NCBI RefSeq assembly: GCF_002443255.2
Contig: NW_019211455.1
Span: forward strand, 27,974,239 to 28,038,238
From: Varroa destructor
Taxonomy: Eukaryota; Arthropoda; Arachnida; Mesostigmata; Varroidae
Direction: 5' to 3'
Length of the DNA stretch: 64,000 nucleotides
The notes below the pieces were generated by a model, which made no database searches, was not told the DNA's origin, and saw only the letters and a list, made by a program, of their open reading frames with translations. Below, piece after piece: positions 57,284-64,000 of this stretch. Made by a program: the position numbers and the translations under genes. Each line of letters starts with the position of its first letter. Position 1 is the stretch's first letter.

Positions 57284-59414
57284 TTATATACATGAGATAA
57301 AGAGAGATGGCCTAATAAGAAAAATATATTGATTGATCGGTTACGTCATTGACATACTGCTTGATACTGAATGAAAATAGCAATTGAGTGCACCGCTGCA
57401 GCACCACGCATAGATTACCAGTGCTGACACGGCTATTCGAAGCAGTGTGAAGAAAAGTGGCCCTAGGAACTAATTACATTAATTAACAGTTGAAGATATT
57501 ATATAAGCAACTATCAAGAACTTTGAAAATCCAAAAGGAAGGACAAAAAACCGTAATGGCTGGCGTTAACCAATTTTCACATTGGAATGAATCATTAGCA
57601 CGTTTCACGGTGAGTCCACCTAGAACGCCAGCACCAGCTTCCATGCTGAAGTAATCACTTTTAACCTTGCCATCCAAGTGTATGCATATGAGGCGGACAG
57701 CGAATGTTTGAGGCCGACTTCATACCTTTAGTAACCCCTTTCAGAAACTTGGTGAAAACATATCAATTTCTTCAAACTCTTTGGACTTTGGACGAATGAA
57801 CTAAAATGAACACCTTTATTGACAAGTTTTCATCGCTAAAAAGATAAAAGAAATTTCTGTAAGGATTCCACAAATGACTCATAACTTTCACGTATTACAA
57901 AATTAAAAAAGGAAGGACTTTGCACCTCTCATCTATATGGTCTGCGCCTGTCGATCATATGCTCAACATAGATAAACGATATTGTGGAATAGTAGGGATA
58001 TAGTTACGGAAGTACGCATTAGACAAGAAGTATGAATAGGATATAAAATGGGGTATACAAATACATCGGGAACAATAATAGACGATAATGAATAATAAGG
58101 AAATCTAAAGGTCCCGAAGAAGCGAACAAAAGTAATCATGGAGACGACCCGCTTTACGCCAAGATATCAGTTACATCTGTTATTACAACAATGTTATTTT
58201 AAGATAAAACGCACACCCTCTCAATAATAATAGCACACACCACTCTAAACACGATATACTGCTCATTAAGACATTAACCTCATAAACATTGCAGCAATGA
58301 TTATTGTTACACTTTTAGTGTTTGCATGCTATATTATTATTATTCCTATTATCAGTATTATTTATTACCATTTTAAGCAAGACAAATCATATATTTCCTT
58401 TACTTCGACGAAGGCGTCTCAATGGGCTGAATACTGAACAGCGGAATGAGGCTATCAGCAAACTGCAAAAACAGACCGTGTATTGCGTAATAGTAGATAT
58501 GTGGCATAAAAACTACACCTATATCATGTATAACCAACAATATATGTGTTATGTTACATCTGAAAGCCATTCATGGTTTTCGCAATATACTGTCGATAGA
58601 GAGGGGGTCAGCTGCGTACAGTTTCGTTGGTAAATATATTTCAATAATACCTTTTCGCATGACTGAGCTTTTCGTATTGTCGAGAATATTTTGGATGCAA
58701 GCTTTAACACGCTGTTTGGCTGGTCTAAAAAGCTGCGTGAGACTGAACAGATACTCAAAAAGTGAACATTAAAAAAAAAACTAACGGGAAAATGACTGGA
58801 GAAAACAATGTTTTTAATTTGTTCTGCGGGTATGGAGAAAGGAGGCAGAACGCCAGTGCTATGTAGAACCAGTGGCAGTACTAGCGATCCGCCTTTCGCA
58901 ATCAAGAAAGAAACGATTAACGAAAAAAAAGGAAACACTTGAAAAGTATAACAGTCTTCAGCTAGATGTTTGTTACGTGCGAATTTTATGGGTGCCGTTA
59001 ATTGTGTCTATGGATAGATATATATGATGATATTTAAATGAGTCTGATCTAATACCTGATAACAAACAGCCCCAGAAATATTGCAGTGCAAGAAGTATAC
59101 TCACATGTTTATATCTGAGTACGAGTGGCAGGCAGGCTCGGTTTAGTAATGGCTATCACACGTAAGGATGCTGCAGCCGTTAGGGCCAAACCATACTATC
59201 ATATACAAACGGATTCACAACAAAAGCTTATGGGTTAGTCTATAAGCATGCGTTGGCAAGTCTACATACGATTAGCTGGCACCAGTAACAGACACCTACG
59301 AACATCAGCAATGGCAAATGTAATTAAAATCTCACCATAAAACTTTTTGTTGCGTATCGTTAGTTTACGCATTATATAAAGGCTATATTAGTTATATGTA
59401 AGGACAGTGGAAGG

Positions 59415-59460
59415 TAAAGGCCTAAGTCTAAAATAGGCCTAAAATAAAGGCCTAAGTATA
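59415..59460. repeat. Short tandem repeat of TAAAGGCCTAAGT
   Basis: Two copies of TAAAGGCCTAAGT 30 bp apart with a partial AGGCCTAAAA copy between them. A local tandem duplication. Confidence 0.75.
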
Positions 59461-60514
59461 ATATTAGAAATCATAATTACTATTTTGACTGAGCTTTTTT
59501 TTACACTCGTATCGCACAGCGAAAGTAGAACATGAATCAAAAGCACTTTACTCACGGGGCCACACGTAAACAGCGCTATAGCAAAACCATGTCAGAGCGA
59601 TGTCACTGATTGAGTGACTAACGAAGTCAATATATAATATAATAGCGTATTACTTCACTATACGTTTATTAGCTAAATTCTTAATATGAGGAAAACAAGA
59701 TAATAATGATAATGGGGCGTAAGTGATTGTGAAAATAATCATTTGCACTCTATTATCATAGGGATGAAAGGGTAGCATAGACATAAATCCGGAAATAAAT
59801 AACCTCGTTGATAATTTTATACACCAAATTTGCAAGTACATAATGTCTTCACTTTTAAATAAGACTATCATTGAACAAAGTGACCTAGAATTATAATTAG
59901 TGATTTATAACAGTAGGAATGCACTCACGCAATACGTAGTCCTGATCATATATGATTATTACATTCGTAGGTGCAGTTTCTTGAAGTATCTGTTAGTTAA
60001 AAAAAAAAAATAGTAAAACTAGAGCCTTTATTGGCTTTCAGCCGGCGGAATTGTTCTTTTTTGGATAGAGAACCTGTATGGATAGCTCAGATGATTGTAT
60101 GGGAAGCAAAGGTTTTAGGTAGCAACGTATCAACTTGACATTCTATTTTGCATAAGCACGGTTATCTATCTGCTGCCTGAAAAGTCATCTTAGTACGATA
60201 ATTACATAGGAGACTGCACAGGTCTCGACATAAAAGAAAAATCTGACAAACTTGGGTTTTTGTTTATGCAATACCTATAACCTTAAGAAGCAAAAGTTTA
60301 CGCGACGTAAGCTAAATAGATGCTTCTTTTAATTTTCAAGGCGTATCTTTAGGAAAGAACCTAAAACATAGGTTTCTTATCAGTTCCTTACATAGATAGC
60401 AGATATGCTGGTCCTGTACGTAAAACATAAATATAAAGCATGTAAAGGTAAAAGCGAATAACAGATGCCTCTGTCTACACACCTCGTACAAAATGAGCCA
60501 AACCGTATTTAGAC

Positions 60515-60566
60515 GTAACTTCTGGACTCGCACCTAGGCCACCATGTGATTCTAATCTTAGCAGGC
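60515..60566 (+). repeat. Degenerate SINE-like repeat, copy D (3' part)
   Basis: The stretch reading CACCTAGGCCACCATGTG and ending TCTTAGCAGG lines up with ACCTAGACCACAACGTG and AGATTAGCAGG of copy C at the same spacing. The B-box position reads GGACTCGCACC, which is decayed. Upstream similarity is weak. I call it an old 3' fragment of the same family, less surely than A-C. Confidence 0.4.
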
Positions 60567-60569
60567 AAA

Positions 60570-62900
60570 CACGTACATCATATCTGTCATTCTGTAGCAA
60601 TATGCAATGTGGCATAAATAGTACGATAAATTTGTAACTTTAGGCGAGTTTAGTGAGTACCTAAGATTACCTATCCATTAACTCTCCTTGCCTCCGTTTC
60701 AGGCGGTAGCCTTTCAGTATATGATCACAAAAAATAAACAAACCATTTAGATTTTTTTGTAATAGTATTTTGTTTCTTAAAATATTAGGTGACTACATTT
60801 AGCCGATAACTTCAACATCTCCATCATGTTTTAACTGCAATAATTTACAATTAATTCCTTACTATAATCTTTTTTAACATTTGATTGATAGACAACTTTC
60901 GATTAAAAAAAAGCTCAATTTTCTAAGTATTTGTTTGTTTGTTGGAGAGTGTCTGGTGCATACCGAGTTCATTTAAGACTCGAAATACTAAAACGGTCTA
61001 ATTTGAGGTATTGCACACAAAGGCAGTTCCGAAAACTACCAAGTGTGTTTAAATAGTCGCTAAATGTTGCATTTTTTTACAGCTAAAAATTGTAAGCTTG
61101 CTCATTTGTCAGCTCTGTTCCAACTACGGGTCTGTTTGCTTTAAACTTGAGTCTACTTTCGCTCCTTCCTTTTGTATATTAACTCTATATCTATATTGAC
61201 CTAGTTTCCTTTATTTATCCAAATTATTCCCATTATGGCAGTTTGCCCAACTCGACGGGAAAAACTGCCTTGTATACATAAAATATATCAAGCTAAACGT
61301 GCAGATTGGAAAACAGATACAGCGTACCGCTGGCTACTTAAATCAGGTAAAATCTTGCATGCCCAAGACTACAAGGGTATTGTGTGCTCCTACGTGAAAG
61401 TAGAACATGCATCTTTGGATACTCATGAACTGCCCAAAATGCCAAATGTGAATAAGGCGCGATTATAAATATTCCAAAATATTTCATACTGTTCTAGACC
61501 AATACTTTTAATAAAAATTATTTTTTAAATAATTCACGTTCACATGTATATTTAGTCTTTTGTAAGCGCTTGTTACGTGTAAGTTATCTGTGGTGATATA
61601 GTGAATAAGAGAGAGGTTTGGAGAAATAGTTATTTGAAAGTGCCCGCCCTCGCGTAAGCTAAAAGTTACCGCCCAGCGGCGCATGTCAAGGAGATCAGTA
61701 TGTGTCAGACAGCAAACCAGCAGTTATTCTAAGCTAAATGCGCTGTCAGCATCCAGCATTGTTGATAGTGCAATTCGTTGAGAAAATAAATCGGCTGCTA
61801 GGGACAGGCATCAAAGCTGGACAAGTAACAATATACATATATATTTTATTTACTATCACGTTAGTATACACGCTAATTGTAATGACTGTACGTATGTAAT
61901 GAAATGCTCGTTTTTGTAAATTTTTATGATTCAAAGATTGTTAACCATATTCCTTACAAAAAGTCATAGCTCATCTTGGAATATAACATAATCACTAATA
62001 TTACCTTCGATATGGATTAACTGTAATATGTCGAAAATTAATTTTCGGGATCGTTTTCTTGATTACTTTGCTCGTATGTATTCAGTTTATAATACTTGAA
62101 GACACAAAGTAACTAGTTTCGATGTTCTTGATTGAATCGTCATATCACTGTTGGAACCGAGCCTATTCAGAGCAGACTATAACAGGAACTGTAATGTATC
62201 TGCCCTTTGGAGCAATGAAATCTCACGAACGCCACCTAAGGATTGAGGCGCATACAACTCGAGAGAACACAATGAAGACGTAAAGAAAAGCACGCTCTTC
62301 TCTACGTCTTCGTAGACGTTCGTTGTATGCAATCAATAGAAACTTTTTTGAAGAAGCAATATATTAAGGCTCTCTCATATATACGTTTTAGAAAACGCAG
62401 TATGCCTATATTTCCATTTGCTTGAAGCGTCTAAACGAAATTAACTCTCACAAACAGTGATACTTTGTGCACTCATATCATTCACTGAAGCAAGTCAGCT
62501 TATCGGCACCTCTAAGTAACTGTTTCCATATGAGTTTTTCGTGTACTGGCATCGATCTCGTGTGCAACGATTAGAGACAAGGGGAGAAAACGTATAAGCG
62601 GGAACTTTTCGGGATGATTCTGTGCTGGTTTTTGACTGTGCCAACGGCATCGTAGGATCATACAATGTGGCTTTCATTCATTTTGTCTTCGTCTGCATAA
62701 CGACTCTTGTGCTGTGCAGCGTGCGCTACCCGCTGAGTGACGGGGCTCACATGTGTGCATTGGACGAAATGCGTCCCACGTTAGCTTCAATATTATGTCT
62801 GCTTTTTTCCAAGCTGAAAACCTAATTCGCTGGAAGAATCCGTTTCTGACGCACTGCGAGGTTACAGTAACGGCCTTGGTAATAAAGAGTCGATTGACCA
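60570..62900. other. Intergenic stretch upstream of the ABHD12-like gene
   Basis: AT-rich to about 62100, then somewhat GC-richer. A 77-codon frame with a good ATG context (61235-61468, plus) is followed about 40 bp later by AATAAA (61510-61515). Its product is basic with no family I recognise, so I leave it as a possible small gene rather than a call. No other supported feature. Confidence 0.45.
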
Positions 62901-62983
62901 TCTGTTCTGAAGTTTACTTTCAATGATTTAAATCGACGAAACGGGCAACCTCGAGTGCTTCAAATTGGCAGAATGGAAATGAT

Positions 62984-62985
62984 GG
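62984..62985 (+). other. Possible donor of a 5' untranslated exon of the ABHD12-like gene
   Basis: GATG|GTAAGT is a strong donor motif. It lies about 590 bp upstream of a good acceptor (ATTTCCCATGCAG, ending 63572) that opens the exon carrying the ABHD12-like ATG. ATGs before this donor give only tiny frames, so it would be an untranslated leader exon. Inferred from splice motifs only. Confidence 0.3.
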
Positions 62986-63270
62986 TAAGTTCACGACGCT
63001 ATTTTCGCTTCTTCGGGGCAAACAAATGAGACTTTCTGTTAAGCTTCAATGGGTTGTAGGCCATCTTGAACCCCCAATCGGAGGTACATGCATTCATCAT
63101 AAAATGATTCTACTTCTCTTAAATAAAGAATGTCTAACCCAATAAAGCTTAGATTTGGTAGTAGAAGATAAAACCTGTAGTGAGCGTCACAACGGCTCAT
63201 CATCAAAGATAACAACTATAGTAACACGCTATAGATGATTCTGTGTAGCACTATTGTATGTATATATATG

Positions 63271-63271
<1 letters not shown>

Positions 63272-63303
<32 letters not shown>
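63272..63303. repeat. (AT)n microsatellite
   Basis: About 32 bp of alternating AT inside the inferred first intron of the ABHD12-like gene. Confidence 0.95.
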
Positions 63304-63307
<4 letters not shown>

Positions 63308-63624
63308 TGTAACACTATATTGGTGATGTAGCAAGTACAATGTGGCGTTTATAGAAGTAGTTTTCGGAGACCACTGGAAAAGCAGTATTCGAGCTTATTT
63401 TTATCATCTAGAGGAACAGGCTGCCTAAAAACAATGTACCGTTAAAGCCAGTGTTGTTAGCTTTCCTAATAACACTAATGAGACTAAATAACAAAGGCAA
63501 ATTGAAGACTGTAGTGTATTATGCTTTACAGAATGTATGTACAATACGTGCTGTTTTCAATTTCCCATGCAGGTGACGTAGGGACGAGAATTCTATAATA
63601 GGTGGACGCTTCCCGATCGGAGCG

Positions 63625-63835
63625 ATGAGACTGCTTTGGAATTCACGATGCATTTTCAAACTTTTCCGCGCACTTCTTGGCTTTTACTGTGTACTGCCCG
63701 TTGCTTTCTACCTGTCTCCACAGTTACGGCGTATGCTTATATTCGGAACGTATATCATATGGCCATTCCATGACTACAGCAGACCAGAATCGTATGGCCT
63801 ACCGCACGCTAAGAACTTCTACATCAACTCGGCAT
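63625..63835 (+). CDS. ABHD12: First coding exon of an ABHD12-like serine hydrolase (partial, runs off the window)
   Basis: Seventy residues are read from the ATG at 63625 to a likely donor GCAT|GTATCG after 63835 (phase 1). Upstream of the ATG, TGA at 63574-63576 closes the frame, and a good acceptor ends at 63572. The peptide has a hydrophobic segment at about residues 12-30 (LLGFYCVLPVAFYL). It then has SPQLRRMLIF and the stretch RPESYGLPHAKNFYI, which aligns with the conserved region of ABHD12 just after its membrane anchor (Lys/Arg-Pro-Glu/Gln...GLxHxxNFYL). ABHD12 is an endoplasmic-reticulum membrane lysophosphatidylserine lipase that also cleaves 2-arachidonoylglycerol. The catalytic Ser-Asp-His triad belongs to later exons outside the window. 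The short N-terminus compared with the mammalian protein is a family-level difference, or upstream coding was missed. The frame after the donor reaches a stop at once, supporting a splice. Confidence 0.72.
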
Positions 63836-64000
63836 GTATCGCACTGTTCTAGTGATTACTAACGTTGTATATTAAAAAGGAGTCTTTGTTACCATGGGTG
63901 TCAGCAAAGGCGCCTCGTAAAGTTATGTTACATTTTTAAAATTGCGAAATTAAACTTCCGTGGTCCATAATCAGGTTTAAGATTAGGTTTCGCATCTTGA
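63836..64000 (+). other. Start of intron of the ABHD12-like gene
   Basis: Inferred from the donor after 63835. It contains no other feature and is cut by the end of the window. Confidence 0.45.

Larger units (their letters stand above)
56090..60500. other. Stretch between YAE1 and the SINE-like copy D, no recognised gene
   Basis: AT-rich. The only coding-like spot is about 57480-57700, where both strands are open: plus strand MAGVNQFSHW... ending at a GTGAGT donor, minus strand a Gly/Ala-rich frame (see findings). A frame at 58322-58633 lacks an ATG and recognisable similarity. Confidence 0.5.

Overview
The window reads as a piece of an AT-rich, intron-containing animal nuclear genome, most likely an arthropod. 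Exons are short and far apart, GT-AG splice sites are present, (AT)n microsatellites are frequent, and there are no operons or bacterial-type genes. The three genes I can name all encode animal housekeeping proteins. A mite-like arthropod is a guess from overall character, not shown by the sequence.

Three genes are supported by protein similarity that I recognise. (1) One internal exon of NDUFA7 (complex I accessory subunit B14.5a) lies on the minus strand at 46631-46800. (2) A complete two-exon YAE1 gene (deca-GX3 adaptor that brings ABCE1 to the cytosolic iron-sulfur machinery) lies on the plus strand at 53210-55394. Its 1,648-nt intron interrupts the glycine-repeat helix in phase 0. (3) The first coding exon of an ABHD12-like serine hydrolase lies on the plus strand at 63625-63835 and runs off the window. 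All three fall in the right-hand 18 kb. They share no operon-like logic and are simply neighbours.

The left 46 kb holds no gene I can name. It contains scattered microsatellites, two GC-richer islands (about 24.15-25.29 and 28.25-28.47 kb), a CRE-like site followed by a 37-residue membrane micropeptide frame (10.56-10.91 kb), a TATA-ATG-donor arrangement at 21.2-21.4 kb, and many short open frames expected by chance. At 39.67-44.29 kb there are three diverged copies of a roughly 140-bp dispersed repeat with an RNA polymerase III B-box-like motif, two of them inverted relative to each other. A weaker fourth copy sits near 60.5 kb. This looks like a small tRNA-related SINE family.

Between the named genes the right-hand part is AT-rich intergenic or intronic DNA with long (AT)n tracts. 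Such long tracts are absent from the first 29 kb. I saw no rRNA, confident tRNA, CRISPR array, transposase or reverse transcriptase.
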